Origin: JBFXAN01 sp050184225
GTDB taxonomy: Bacteria; Chloroflexota; Dehalococcoidia; CAUJGQ01
Direction: 5' to 3'
Assembly (NCBI GenBank): GCA_050184225.1
Contig: JBFXAN010000088.1
Coordinates: 1-25,465, forward strand
Length of the DNA: 25,465 bases
The notes beneath the pieces were generated by a model. That model did not search any database and had not been told where the DNA came from. It saw only the letters and a list, made by a program, of their open reading frames with translations. This document shows positions 15,057-23,442 of this stretch, in pieces (the stretch's first letter is position 1; each line of letters begins with the position of its first letter). The position numbers were made by a program, and so were the translations under genes.

Positions 15057-16301
15057 ATGCAGGGAATGCACGATATCGATGACGCTGAAGACGAGTACGC
15101 GCGGGCGTCCGCGATCGACGAGCGCGCGGCGGCGTTGGCCCAAGACGCCGACCTCGGCTGGGTCACCGCAGTGTTGACCGTGCAGCGTGATCTGGTGCTC
15201 GAACAGTGGCTCGATCGGGCATCGGTACAACCGTTCCACGCGGGTCATCGCGAGCACGCCGTTGCCGATCATATCCCGCATCTGTTGGACGCGCTGATCG
15301 AATACCTGCGTCGCGGCGCCGGTTCTCAGGTTGATCCCGGATCGCCGTTCGAAGACGAAGCCGTTTATTCAGCCGCGCGGGCGCATGCCCAGTTCCGGCT
15401 CGAACAAGGGTTAGAGGCGGTTGATGTCGTCATCGAATTTCGTCTGCTCCGCCATGAGATCCTCGGCGCGCTGCGCCGTGAATTGCCGGACGGAGTGCCA
15501 ACCGGGGATGTGATCGCGGCTGAGCTGCTGATCAACGATGCCCTCGACGGGGCGATCTCGGTCGGTCTGGTCGCGTTGACCCATCTGATCGAGACAGTGC
15601 GGGAGGACTTCCTCGCAACCACGATCCATGATGTGCGTCAGCCGCTGACGCTGATCAAGGGGGCGGCGCAGCTGGCCCGGCGCACGCTGCAACGCGCCCC
15701 TTCGAACCTCGATCTGGTGATCGGTGAGCTGGAACGAATCGATGCTGAATCGACGCGGATGGCAGCGATGCTCGGCGAGTTGATCGATGCCTCACGCATC
15801 GCCCTACAACAGCTGGACCTGCGGCCGGAGCGGGTCGACCTGGCCGAGTTGCTGTCGGTGGTCGTGAGCCGCCTCGGTCCCGATGTGGCGGACCGGGTGG
15901 TGATCGGCGACGGGTTGGAGTTCGACGCAACCGGACAGTGGGATCGGGAGCGGCTGGAGCGGGTGATCCGCAATCTCCTCTCGAACGCGGTCAAGTATTC
16001 GCCGGCGGCGTCGTCGATCGAGGTAACGATCGGAGGAGCGGGGGGAATGGTCGAGTTCAGCATCCGCGACTACGGCATCGGCGTCGCGGCGGAAGAGCTG
16101 CCGCGGCTCTTCGAGCGGTACCGGCGGGCGCGGGGCGCCGTCGATCGCGGCATCGAAGGTGTGGGGCTGGGACTGTACTTGACCCGTGGTATCGTGCAGG
16201 CGCACGGCGGCCGGATCTGGGCCGACTCGGCGGGGCCGGGATCGGGCACCACCTTCCATGTGATCCTGCCGCGCGTGATCGACGACGGCGAGGAGCCATG
16301 A
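15057..16301 (+). CDS. Soluble sensor histidine kinase with RsbRD-like N-terminal domain
   Basis: About 414 aa from the ATG at 15057 (an ATG at 15066 is equally possible). No membrane segment is seen, so it acts in the cytoplasm. Residues about 30-180 are an all-helical domain (ending near LINDALDGAISVGLVALTHL) resembling the RsbRD N-terminal sensor. The kinase core follows: H box TIHDVRQPLTLIKGAAQL with phospho-acceptor His191, N box RVIRNLLSNAVKYSP, G1 RDYGIGVA, F box LFERYRRA and G2 GVGLGLYLTRGI. All boxes needed for catalysis are present. No response regulator is adjacent, so it is an orphan. Its stop overlaps the start of the acetolactate synthase gene by 4 bases (ATGA), coupling their translation. 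This pairing is unusual. Confidence 0.9.
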   Translation: MQGMHDIDDAEDEYARASAIDERAAALAQDADLGWVTAVLTVQRDLVLEQWLDRASVQPFHAGHREHAVADHIPHLLDALIEYLRRGAGSQVDPGSPFEDEAVYSAARAHAQFRLEQGLEAVDVVIEFRLLRHEILGALRRELPDGVPTGDVIAAELLINDALDGAISVGLVALTHLIETVREDFLATTIHDVRQPLTLIKGAAQLARRTLQRAPSNLDLVIGELERIDAESTRMAAMLGELIDASRIALQQLDLRPERVDLAELLSVVVSRLGPDVADRVVIGDGLEFDATGQWDRERLERVIRNLLSNAVKYSPAASSIEVTIGGAGGMVEFSIRDYGIGVAAEELPRLFERYRRARGAVDRGIEGVGLGLYLTRGIVQAHGGRIWADSAGPGSGTTFHVILPRVIDDGEEP

Positions 16302-17914
16302 TGAAGGTGAGCGACCTGCTGGTCCGGTGCCTGGAGAATGAGGGGGTCCGCTACATCTTTGGCGTGCCGGGTGAGGAGAACCTGGACTTTCTCGACTCGC
16401 TCTCCCGCAGCGAGCAGATTCGGTTCATCACCGTGCGGCACGAGCAGGGCGCCGCCTTCATGGCCGATGTCTACGGACGGTTGAGCACGTACCCCGGCGT
16501 CTGCCTGGGCACGCTCGGACCCGGCGCCACCAACCTGATCACCGGCGTGGCGGACGCACAGCTTGACCGGGCGCCGTTGGTAGCGCTGACCGGGCAGGCG
16601 GCGCTCAACCGAGCGTTTAAGGAATCCCACCAGTATCTCGACGTGATGCGGCTGTTCCAGCCCGTGACGAAGTGGAACGCGCGGATTGAGCTGGCCGAGA
16701 CGGTGCCGGAGATCGTGCGGAAGGCGTTTCGACTGGCACGACTGGAGAAGCCGGGAGCAACACACATCGAACTGCCGGAGGATGTGGCAGAGGAGGAGGT
16801 CGTGGCGGAGCCAATGCCGGTGCGCCGCACCACCTACCCGGCGGCCCGGCCGGAGAGCATCGACCGCGCCACCGCGGTGATCCGCGCCGCTGCCCGACCA
16901 GTGATCCTGGCGGGCAACGGCGTGATCCGCCGCCAGGCTTCGGCCGCCTTGAGTGATTTCGCGCACACGCTCGACATTCCCGTCGTGACGACGTTCATGG
17001 GGAAGGGCGCGCTCGACTATCGCGATCCACTGGCGATGCCGGCGCAAGGGCTTCATTCGAGCGAGGCGCCGCTGGGACCACTGGCCGAGGCGGACCTGGT
17101 GATCGCCATTGGCTATGACCTGGTCGAGTGGGTGCCGGAGGTGTGGAACGGCGAGCGGACAAAGACGATCCTGCATGTCGATAGCACTGCTGCCGAGATC
17201 GACCAGCACTATCTGCCCGCCGCCGAAGTGGTCGGCGAGATCGGCGACAATCTGCGGGCGCTTGCGGCCACACACGGCGAGCGCACGTCAGAGAGCCGCT
17301 GGTGGACCCGCTACCACGACCACGCGATGCACGAGCTATCGCGCTACGCCCATGATGACGCCTTGCCGATGCGGCCGCAGCGGATCGTGCACGACCTGCG
17401 GCAGGCGCTCGGCGATGAGGACATCCTGATCAGCGATGTCGGGGTGCACAAACTCTGGCTGGCGACGCGCTTTCCCGCGACCCGGCCGAATACGGTGGTG
17501 ATCGCCAATGGCCTCGCCTCGATGGGCATCGCCGTGCCGGGTGCGGTGGCGGCAAAGCTGGTCCACCCCGACCGCAAGGTGATCGCGGTCAGCGGCGATG
17601 GCGGGTTCCTGATGAATTCGCAGGAGTTGGAGACGGCGAAGCGGCTCGGCACGGCCTTCGTCACCGTCGTCCTGGTGGACGGCCGTTACGGAGTGATCGC
17701 CCTCAATCAGCGCCGCCGCTTTGGTCAGACCTACGGTGTCGACTTCGATAACCCGGACCTGGTGCAGTATGCCGCGTCCTTCGGCATCCCCGGCTTTCTG
17801 GTGGAATCCGCCGACGAGTTCCTGCCGACACTGCGTCGCGCGCTCGATTGCGATCTGCCGGCCGTCGTGGCGGTGCCGGTTGACAGCAGTCACTCGCCGG
17901 CGGCCATAGCCTGA
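16298..17914 (+). CDS. alsS: Acetolactate synthase, catabolic (FAD-independent) type, large subunit
   Basis: ThDP enzyme, 538 aa, joining two pyruvates to acetolactate. Two starts are possible: ATG 16298 overlaps the kinase stop as ATGA, and ATG 16301 gives better spacing (5 bases) from GGAG. Residues 1-160 are the PYR domain, with FGVPGEENLDFLDSL and RHEQGAAFMAD carrying catalytic Glu49. The middle domain spans about residues 190-320. The PP domain has GDGGFLMNSQELETA (Asp434) and VVLVDGRYGVI (Asp461). The VD form and the tail FDNPDLVQYAASFGIPGFLV then PAVVAVPVD resemble the Klebsiella BudB/Bacillus AlsS type. No small subunit (IlvN) or decarboxylase (AlsD) gene is nearby, so the pathway (acetoin or other) is open. 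A related ThDP decarboxylase is the main alternative. Confidence 0.75.
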   Translation: MMKVSDLLVRCLENEGVRYIFGVPGEENLDFLDSLSRSEQIRFITVRHEQGAAFMADVYGRLSTYPGVCLGTLGPGATNLITGVADAQLDRAPLVALTGQAALNRAFKESHQYLDVMRLFQPVTKWNARIELAETVPEIVRKAFRLARLEKPGATHIELPEDVAEEEVVAEPMPVRRTTYPAARPESIDRATAVIRAAARPVILAGNGVIRRQASAALSDFAHTLDIPVVTTFMGKGALDYRDPLAMPAQGLHSSEAPLGPLAEADLVIAIGYDLVEWVPEVWNGERTKTILHVDSTAAEIDQHYLPAAEVVGEIGDNLRALAATHGERTSESRWWTRYHDHAMHELSRYAHDDALPMRPQRIVHDLRQALGDEDILISDVGVHKLWLATRFPATRPNTVVIANGLASMGIAVPGAVAAKLVHPDRKVIAVSGDGGFLMNSQELETAKRLGTAFVTVVLVDGRYGVIALNQRRRFGQTYGVDFDNPDLVQYAASFGIPGFLVESADEFLPTLRRALDCDLPAVVAVPVDSSHSPAAIA

Positions 17915-17939
17915 CGATCGCGTGCATTGGCCAAACGAA

Positions 17940-17968
17940 TTGCTCTCATCTCCGGCCTGTCGTAGTAT
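17940..17968 (+). promoter_or_regulatory. Promoter candidate for the LLM oxidoreductase gene
   Basis: TTGCTC (17940-17945), a 17-bp spacer and TAGTAT (17963-17968, 4 of 6) lie 24 bases before the ATG at 17992. It suggests that this gene can be transcribed separately from the acetolactate synthase gene 77 bases upstream. Confidence 0.35.
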
Positions 17969-17991
17969 CCGACCGCGCGGGGGTGCAGCGG

Positions 17992-19005
17992 ATGGCGAGG
18001 ATGCGTCGGTTCGGACTATCGGTACCATTGTTCGGCGTGCCGTTGCACGAGCATCGTGAGATCGTGCAACGGGCGGAGGCCGACGGATATACCGACCTCT
18101 GGAGCCTCGAGGTGGACGGCACCGATGCGTTCAGTCCGCTGGCGCTCGCCGCCGGATGGACGGAAGGGATGCGGCTCGGCACCGCGATCGCCGGCACCTT
18201 TACCCGCGGGCCGATGACGCTGGCGATGAGCGCGGCGGCAATGGCTGAGGCGGCGCCCGGCCGGTTTGTCCTCGGGTTGGGCACGTCGTCGAGTGCGATC
18301 GCCGAGACATGGAACGGCATTCCCTTTGCCAAGCCGTACACGCGCACGCGCGACGTCTTTCGGGCTATCCGCACGGCATTGGCGGGGGAGCGCGTCACGG
18401 TGGAAACATCAACCACCCACGTCACCAACTTTCGCCTGACCCGGCCGGTGTCCGGCCCGGTGCCGATCTATCTCGCCGCGCTGCGCGAGCGGATGTTGCG
18501 CCTTGCCGGTGCGGAGGCAGACGGCGTGATCATCAACTGGCTGGCGCCGGAGGATGTCCCGACCGTGCTCAAAGAGGTGCGGGCCGGCGCGCGGGAGGCC
18601 GGACGCGATCCGGACGCGATCGAGGTGGTGAGCCGTCTCTTCGTGTGTGTCAGTGACGACGAGGCGGCGGCCCGCCAGATCGCCCGGCGCTACATCGCCG
18701 CCTACCTGACCGTGCCGGTCTACACCGAGTTCCATCGCTGGCTTGGCCGCGGTGCGGCCCTCCAGCCAATGCTTGATGCCTGGAGTACGGGCGATCGGCG
18801 CGGCGCGCTGGCGGCCATTCCCGACGAAGTCGTCGATGCCGTGTTCATCGCCGGCAATGCCGCCACCTGTCGCGCCCGGATTGAGGCATACGTCGACGCC
18901 GGCGTCCAAACACCAGTGGTGTACCCGATTCCGTTGAGCACGGACTGGAGCGAGCAAGGACGCGAGAGCCGTGCCGCCGTCGCTGCGCTGATCGGCCGCA
19001 CCTGA
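17992..19005 (+). CDS. LLM-class flavin-dependent oxidoreductase (probably F420-dependent)
   Basis: Luciferase-like TIM-barrel protein, about 337 aa. The ATG at 17992 is chosen with GGGGG about 9 bases upstream; GTG 17983 and ATG 18001 are alternatives. The first strand is MRRFGLSVPLFGVPL; AEADGYTDLWSLEVDG follows, then MRLGTAIAGTFTRGPMTLAM and GRFVLGLGTSSSAIAETWNG. This is the order and spacing of LLM enzymes, and LGLGTSS is the conserved cofactor-side loop. VPIYLAALRERMLRLAGAEA with DGVIINWLAPEDV is the C-terminal half. Members use F420 or FMN for hydride transfer or oxygenation; which one, and the substrate, cannot be told. The acyl-CoA dehydrogenase gene follows after 59 bases, so a joint role is likely. 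Confidence 0.85.
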   Translation: MARMRRFGLSVPLFGVPLHEHREIVQRAEADGYTDLWSLEVDGTDAFSPLALAAGWTEGMRLGTAIAGTFTRGPMTLAMSAAAMAEAAPGRFVLGLGTSSSAIAETWNGIPFAKPYTRTRDVFRAIRTALAGERVTVETSTTHVTNFRLTRPVSGPVPIYLAALRERMLRLAGAEADGVIINWLAPEDVPTVLKEVRAGAREAGRDPDAIEVVSRLFVCVSDDEAAARQIARRYIAAYLTVPVYTEFHRWLGRGAALQPMLDAWSTGDRRGALAAIPDEVVDAVFIAGNAATCRARIEAYVDAGVQTPVVYPIPLSTDWSEQGRESRAAVAALIGRT

Positions 19006-19064
19006 CCGCGTGGAGCGCTCGATTGCGTGGGACGCGCACGGGTTGACTCGGAGAGGAGAAGCTG

Positions 19065-20270
19065 ATGGTGGACTTCACCTTATCGCCGGCGATCCGGGAG
19101 CTCCGGCAGCGGGTGGCGGCGTTCATGGACGAGCACATCTATCCGAACGAAGAACGGCTGCTGGCCGAGGATGACGCCGCCGAGGCGCTGCTGCAGGAGA
19201 CGCAGCAGCGGGTGAAGCAGCAGGGCCTCTGGGCGCTGTTCATCGGGCCGGAGGCGGGCGGCAGCGGCACCGGCTTCCTCCCCTACGCCTACGTCAACGA
19301 GATCCTCGGCCGCTCGTTCGCCGCGCCGCGCGCCTTCGGCTGCCAGGCGCCGGATACCGGCAACGCCGAGATCCTCCATCAGTTCGGCACGCCTGAGCAG
19401 CAGGCACGCTGGCTGACGCCGCTCGTCGCCGGCGAGATCCGCTCCTTCTTCTCGATGACCGAGCCCGAAGTCTCCGGCGCCGACCCGACCGACCTCCAAA
19501 CCCGCGCCGTCCGCGATGGGGACGACTGGGTGATCACCGGCCATAAGTGGTTCAGCTCCGGCGCCGATGGGTCGGCCTTCGGCATCGTCATGGCGAATAC
19601 CGACCCGACAGGACCACCGCATCGCCGCTTCAGCCAGATCATCGTCCCCACCGACTCACCGGGGCTGACCCTGGTGCGGAACATCTCGGTGATGGGCCAC
19701 ACCGGCCGCGGCTACGACACGCACGCCGAGCTCCGCTATGCGGATGTGCGGGTGCCGGTGACGAACACACTCGGCCAGCCGGGTGACGGCTTCCTGATCG
19801 CGCAGAAGCGGCTGGGACCGGGGCGGATTCATCACGCGATGCGCTGGCTGGGGCAGGCGCAGCGGGCGTTTGGGATCATGTGCCGCTATGTGCTGAAGCG
19901 GGAGGCGTTCGGCGGACCGCTGGCGGAGAAGCAGACGATTCAGAACTGGATCGCCGACTCGGCCGCCGAGATCCAGGCCTGCCGGCTGCTGACGCAGCAC
20001 GCCGCCGCCAAGATCGACGGCGGCGAGGATGCGCGGGTGGAGATCAGCCTGATCAAGTTCTACGGGGCGACGATGCTGCACCAGGTGATCGACCGGGCGG
20101 TGCAGAGCCACGGGGCGCTGGGCGTCTCCGACGACACGCCGCTGGCCTTGATGTACCGCACCGCCCGCGCCGCGCGCATCTACGATGGGCCGGATGAGGT
20201 GCATCGGCTGGTCGTCGCCCGCCGCATCCTCCGGCGCTTCCAGGCGGGGACCGATTACGAGTTCGACTGA
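19065..20270 (+). CDS. Acyl-CoA dehydrogenase, ACAD10/11-like
   Basis: FAD enzyme introducing a double bond into an acyl-CoA, 401 aa, ATG at 19065 after GGAGAGGAG. The N-terminal helical domain has LRQRVAAFMDEHIYPNEERL. The middle beta domain has FFSMTEPEVSGADPTDLQTR, the FAD signature, and DDWVITGHKWFSSGA. The C-terminal helices have MRWLGQAQRAFGIMCRYVLK with REAFGGPLAEKQ, and RAARIYDGPDEVHRLVVARR. GPDEVH near the C terminus is typical of the ACAD10/11-like branch, which handles unusual or hydroxylated acyl chains. Transcribed with the LLM gene, it meets the CoA-transferase unit head-on; CoA-transferases and an importer nearby make a shared catabolic route likely. The substrate is unknown. 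Confidence 0.9.
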   Translation: MVDFTLSPAIRELRQRVAAFMDEHIYPNEERLLAEDDAAEALLQETQQRVKQQGLWALFIGPEAGGSGTGFLPYAYVNEILGRSFAAPRAFGCQAPDTGNAEILHQFGTPEQQARWLTPLVAGEIRSFFSMTEPEVSGADPTDLQTRAVRDGDDWVITGHKWFSSGADGSAFGIVMANTDPTGPPHRRFSQIIVPTDSPGLTLVRNISVMGHTGRGYDTHAELRYADVRVPVTNTLGQPGDGFLIAQKRLGPGRIHHAMRWLGQAQRAFGIMCRYVLKREAFGGPLAEKQTIQNWIADSAAEIQACRLLTQHAAAKIDGGEDARVEISLIKFYGATMLHQVIDRAVQSHGALGVSDDTPLALMYRTARAARIYDGPDEVHRLVVARRILRRFQAGTDYEFD

Positions 20271-20378
20271 GCGGAGCAGGGCCGGGGGAGGGGATCGATG
20301 CTTGGTCTGCCATGTGGTCGCCAGGCAGCTTATCTCTAGCTTCTGCTAGGCGTTGACACTGACGCGCGACGCCGATGG

Positions 20379-20873
20379 CTAGTCATTCGTCTCGCCGTTC
20401 TCTTCCTCCTCGTAGATCACCCAATCGTGCACGCGTTTCAAAGTGCGGATTGTGTGGGACGTCCGACTACTGACAATGCCCGGAACATGGGCGAACTCGT
20501 TTACGAGCCAGTCGTACAGTTGGGCGTTATTGCGAAAGACAGCGGCGACCTTCAGATCACAGGTGCCGGTGACAAGGGCGACATACCGGGTCGCCTCCAT
20601 CGCGGAAAGTCTCTGCGCTACCTCCATCTGTTTGCCGGCCTCGGTCACGATGTCAATGCCAACGTCCGTGTCGAGGCCGAGTTTGTGCGCGCGCATCATC
20701 GCGACCACGATCATGTAGCCCTCGCTGATCAGGCGGCGGATGCGATTGCGAATCGTTCCCTCGGACACACCAAGTTCTTTGGCAAGGTCAGTGTTTGTCC
20801 GGCGAGCATCAGTGCGCAGGCTATGAATGATCCTCAGATCAAGCTCATCCAACGGATCGTTATGATCGCCCAT
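20379..20873 (-). CDS. Lrp/AsnC family transcriptional regulator
   Basis: Cytoplasmic regulator, 164 aa from the ATG at 20873 (weak GGGGCAG upstream). ATGs at 20888 and 20912 would add 5 or 13 residues, but family proteins usually begin shortly before LDELDLRIIHSL. The HTH is TDARRTNTDLAKELGVSEGT then IRNRIRRLISEGYM (about residues 20-54). The RAM-type ligand domain follows: IDIVTEAGKQMEVAQRLSAM, YVALVTGTCDLKVAAVFRNN, then LYDWLVNEFAHVPGIVSSRT. The GTCDLK loop is where amino acids bind in homologues. The acidic tail EEEENGETND is unusual. It is the last gene of the minus-strand unit, 17 to 56 bases after a CoA-transferase, so it probably senses a substrate or product of that pathway. Confidence 0.88.
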   Translation of the reverse strand: MGDHNDPLDELDLRIIHSLRTDARRTNTDLAKELGVSEGTIRNRIRRLISEGYMIVVAMMRAHKLGLDTDVGIDIVTEAGKQMEVAQRLSAMEATRYVALVTGTCDLKVAAVFRNNAQLYDWLVNEFAHVPGIVSSRTSHTIRTLKRVHDWVIYEEEENGETND

Positions 20874-20929
20874 AACTGGCTGCCCCATGATATCTGATGT
20901 ATTCGATACCATAATACTACCCGGCTCCC

Positions 20930-22201
20930 CTATCCAAGCGCGGCCCCGCGCGGTTCAGTTCCGATCACGCCACACGCCGTGAGCCGCTCGAGCTCTGCCT
21001 CCGTCACACCGAGTAAGTCCTGCAGGATGTCCGCGGTGTGTTGACCGAGATTAGGTGCCGACAACCGGCTCTCGACTGGCCGGTCGTCGTACCGCACCGG
21101 CTCACCGCGGTAGAAGTGTCGTCCGGAAGCCAACTGCTCGACTTCTTCCCAATAGTCCCGTGCCACGTAGTTTGGGTGTGATGACATACCCGCCGCGGTC
21201 AGCACCGGCGCAGAAGCGATGCCGTGCGCCTGGAGACAGGCGGTAACCGTTTCAGCATCACGTCCTGCTGTCCAGCGTTCCAGTTCCGCGTCAATTATGT
21301 TGCGGGCGTCCGCACGACCAGCAGCCGTCGCATATCGAGGCTCAGCTGCCAGATCTGGCCGCTCGATCACGGCGCACAGTTGTTGCCATGCGCCATCGTC
21401 ATGAACCGTAATCGCTACCCACTCGTCAGATCCGAGGCAGCGATAGTAACCGGATGGAACGTAGGCGGTGTGTTGGTTGCCTTGTGGCAACGGCAGCCGG
21501 CTATTCATCGCGTAGTCGAGGAAGAACTCACCGATCACCATGCTCGCTGCCTGGCGCTGAGACAGGTCAATGTGAGCGCCTCGGCCCGTGCTCAAACGCT
21601 CGACGAGCGTTGAGAGAATTGCAGAGGCACCCATTGCACCGCCGAGCGGGTCGGGGAAGGCGAGGCCGGACGTATAGAGGAGTGGGTCGACATCTGGGAA
21701 TCCCGTGAGCGAGGCCAGACCGGAGATCTCCTCAAGTACGGGTCCGAAAGAGACATACTCGCGCTCCGGCCCGGTGAGGCCCTGGCTGGCGATTGAGGCG
21801 AGAATGATCCGCGGATTGACGGCGGCAAGTACGTCGTAGCCGATGCCGAGCCGGTCAAGCACACCAGTGCTGAAATTCTCCAAGACAACGTCACTTAACG
21901 CCACCAAGCGCAGGAAGAGATTGCGCCCATCCGAGACGGATAAGTCGAGGCTGAGGCCAAGCTTGTTTCGGTTGCGTTCGTTGATCATGCCGGAGCGATT
22001 CCACGGCTCCGTGCCCGGATCTCCATCCGGAAAGAGTCCGCGTGCTTGGAGTCGCAGCGGATCCGGCCGGCGAGGAGACTCGACCTTGATCACCTCTGCA
22101 CCCATGTCTCCAAGCAAAGCGCCACAGAGGGGACCGGCAAAGTACATGCCGAGATCAAGGACGCGGATTCCCTCCAAGGGGAGTTGCGAAGCACCAATCA
22201 T
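20930..22201 (-). CDS. Class III CoA-transferase (CaiB/BaiF family), catalytic-Asp subunit
   Basis: 423 aa, ATG at 22201 with GAGGA 11 bases upstream. It moves CoA between carboxylic acids through a mixed anhydride at an Asp. N-terminal LPLEGIRVLDLGMYFAGPLC then GDMGAEVIKVESP is the family CoA-binding start. ERNRNKLGLSLDLSVSDGRN and VVLENFSTGVLDRLGIGYDV follow. The catalytic position is in LAFPDPLGGAMGAS, where Asp184 aligns with Asp169 of formyl-CoA transferase. STGRGAHIDLSQRQA follows as usual. The acid substrate is not deducible. It lies 14 bases after a second CoA-transferase that lacks this Asp, so a heterodimer is likely. Confidence 0.88.
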   Translation of the reverse strand: MIGASQLPLEGIRVLDLGMYFAGPLCGALLGDMGAEVIKVESPRRPDPLRLQARGLFPDGDPGTEPWNRSGMINERNRNKLGLSLDLSVSDGRNLFLRLVALSDVVLENFSTGVLDRLGIGYDVLAAVNPRIILASIASQGLTGPEREYVSFGPVLEEISGLASLTGFPDVDPLLYTSGLAFPDPLGGAMGASAILSTLVERLSTGRGAHIDLSQRQAASMVIGEFFLDYAMNSRLPLPQGNQHTAYVPSGYYRCLGSDEWVAITVHDDGAWQQLCAVIERPDLAAEPRYATAAGRADARNIIDAELERWTAGRDAETVTACLQAHGIASAPVLTAAGMSSHPNYVARDYWEEVEQLASGRHFYRGEPVRYDDRPVESRLSAPNLGQHTADILQDLLGVTEAELERLTACGVIGTEPRGAALG

Positions 22202-22215
22202 GATGAGCCGTATCC

Positions 22216-23442
22216 TCAGATTGCTCCGTTTGCGGCAAGCACCGGTAGGTCAGACCGCGCAACACCGCACATCTCTTCGAGCACCGCGGCGGTGTGTTCG
22301 CCCAGGAGCGGCGCGCGTGCGTGACGCCACGTCCGTCCGTCAATCAGCCACGGCGCGCCCGGATAGCGAAGCGTGCCGGCTCTCGGATGCTCGATCTCAA
22401 CGAAGAAACCACGCGCCGCATATTGGGGCGACTCGTAGAGATCGGTGACCGAGAACCGTGCTCCGCCAGGGAAATGGGCAGCCTGGAGCGCATGGTAGAC
22501 CGCAGCCTTCTCCCGCTCGGCAATCCAGGCGCCGATGATCTCGGCCAGTTCTGCCTGGTGGGCGAGACGAGCCTCGGTCGTCGCGAATCGGTCGTCATCC
22601 AGCAGTTCAGGCCGACCAAGCGCTGCCGGCAGACGCGGCCATTGCGGTTGTTGGTAGGACATCGAAGCGTGCCCGTCCCGCGCCCGGTAAAGTCCGGCGT
22701 TGCGCGGCCTGCGGCCACCAACGTTGCCCGTATACGCGTACTCCACCAACGCCTGCGGTAACGCGGCGGCGATCGCGTCGCTAATGGCCACTGTCACGTG
22801 CCGGCCTCCCCGGCCCAGGCGCGATCCGAAGACGGCACCCAAAGTGCCGGCGAGCGCGAAGGTGCCCGCCAGGTATTGCCCGGCATTACCCGCGAGTTTC
22901 AGCGGCGGCGTCTGTGCGCCGCCGAGCAAGTGCGCCATCCCGCCCATCGCCATCGATCCCAGTTCGTCGCCGCGGTAGTCCGCGTAGGGACCGGTTGCAC
23001 CAAAGCTGGAGATCGAAGTGACGACGAGATCCGGTTGTTCAGCACGCAGCGTATCTGCTCCGAGACCGAGTGTTGGAAGAACGCGCGGCCTGAAGTTCTC
23101 CACGACGACACCGGCGTGGCGGATGATGTTCCGTGCGAGTTGGCGACCCGTGTCGGACTTTAGATTGAGCGTGACACTTTCCTTCCCACCGTTGAGGTAG
23201 AGGAACAGGCCGCTCCGCTCCAAGTCGGGCACATCGCAGGGAAAGGGTCCGAGCCGCCGTGCCGGATCGCCCAGTCCCGGGCGTTCAATCTTGATCACCC
23301 GCGCGCCCTGCATCGCCAACAACTTGGCGCAGAACGGTCCGGCAACGTGATGACCAAGCTCCACCACGGTCAGACCGTCGAGAGGTAATGCAGGCGATCG
23401 CGCCATGTCGAGGTTGTCAGCGTCCAGGGTACTCACGTTCAA
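22216..23442 (-). CDS. Class III CoA-transferase (CaiB/BaiF family) lacking the catalytic Asp
   Basis: About 408 aa. The start is uncertain: TTG at 23442 abuts the preceding stop, and GTG at 23436 is better spaced from GGGGCGGTGA. LDGLTVVELGHHVAGPFCAK then QGARVIKIERPGLGDPARRL is the family N terminus, and SVTLNLKSDTGRQLARN and VVVENFRPRVLPTLGLGADT follow. In the catalytic loop, LAGNAGQYLAGTFALAGTLG, the position held by the nucleophilic Asp is Gln (about residue 188). Aligned with its neighbour, the rest of the loop matches. It may be the structural or regulatory half of a heterodimer, as tandem family pairs such as SmtAB or BbsEF are known. It follows the importer permease directly, so uptake and activation are coupled. 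Confidence 0.85.
   Translation of the reverse strand: MNVSTLDADNLDMARSPALPLDGLTVVELGHHVAGPFCAKLLAMQGARVIKIERPGLGDPARRLGPFPCDVPDLERSGLFLYLNGGKESVTLNLKSDTGRQLARNIIRHAGVVVENFRPRVLPTLGLGADTLRAEQPDLVVTSISSFGATGPYADYRGDELGSMAMGGMAHLLGGAQTPPLKLAGNAGQYLAGTFALAGTLGAVFGSRLGRGGRHVTVAISDAIAAALPQALVEYAYTGNVGGRRPRNAGLYRARDGHASMSYQQPQWPRLPAALGRPELLDDDRFATTEARLAHQAELAEIIGAWIAEREKAAVYHALQAAHFPGGARFSVTDLYESPQYAARGFFVEIEHPRAGTLRYPGAPWLIDGRTWRHARAPLLGEHTAAVLEEMCGVARSDLPVLAANGAI

Noticed and set aside
13873..15177. 434-codon plus-strand frame over the aldehyde dehydrogenase gene
   Set aside because: It is antisense to a gene with all catalytic motifs, and its translation is low-complexity Arg/Gly/Asp-rich.
16070..17275. 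401-codon minus-strand frame over the acetolactate synthase gene
   Set aside because: It is the antisense shadow of a well-conserved ThDP enzyme and shows no recognisable motif.
17665..17700. Loss of the usual Asn metal ligand in the acetolactate synthase PP domain
   Set aside because: The sequence has VD where Bacillus AlsS has ND, but as I recall it the Klebsiella-type enzyme also has VD and binds Mg through the Asp, so this is a normal variant.
20336..20349. Small hairpin CTAGC/GCTAG between the acyl-CoA dehydrogenase and Lrp genes as a terminator
   Set aside because: It has only 5 bp and no T-run, too weak to call.
20911..20935. Internal promoter before the Lrp gene (TATTAT on the minus strand)
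   Set aside because: The best -35 match is only 15 bases away and poor, and the gene fits as the last member of the minus-strand unit.
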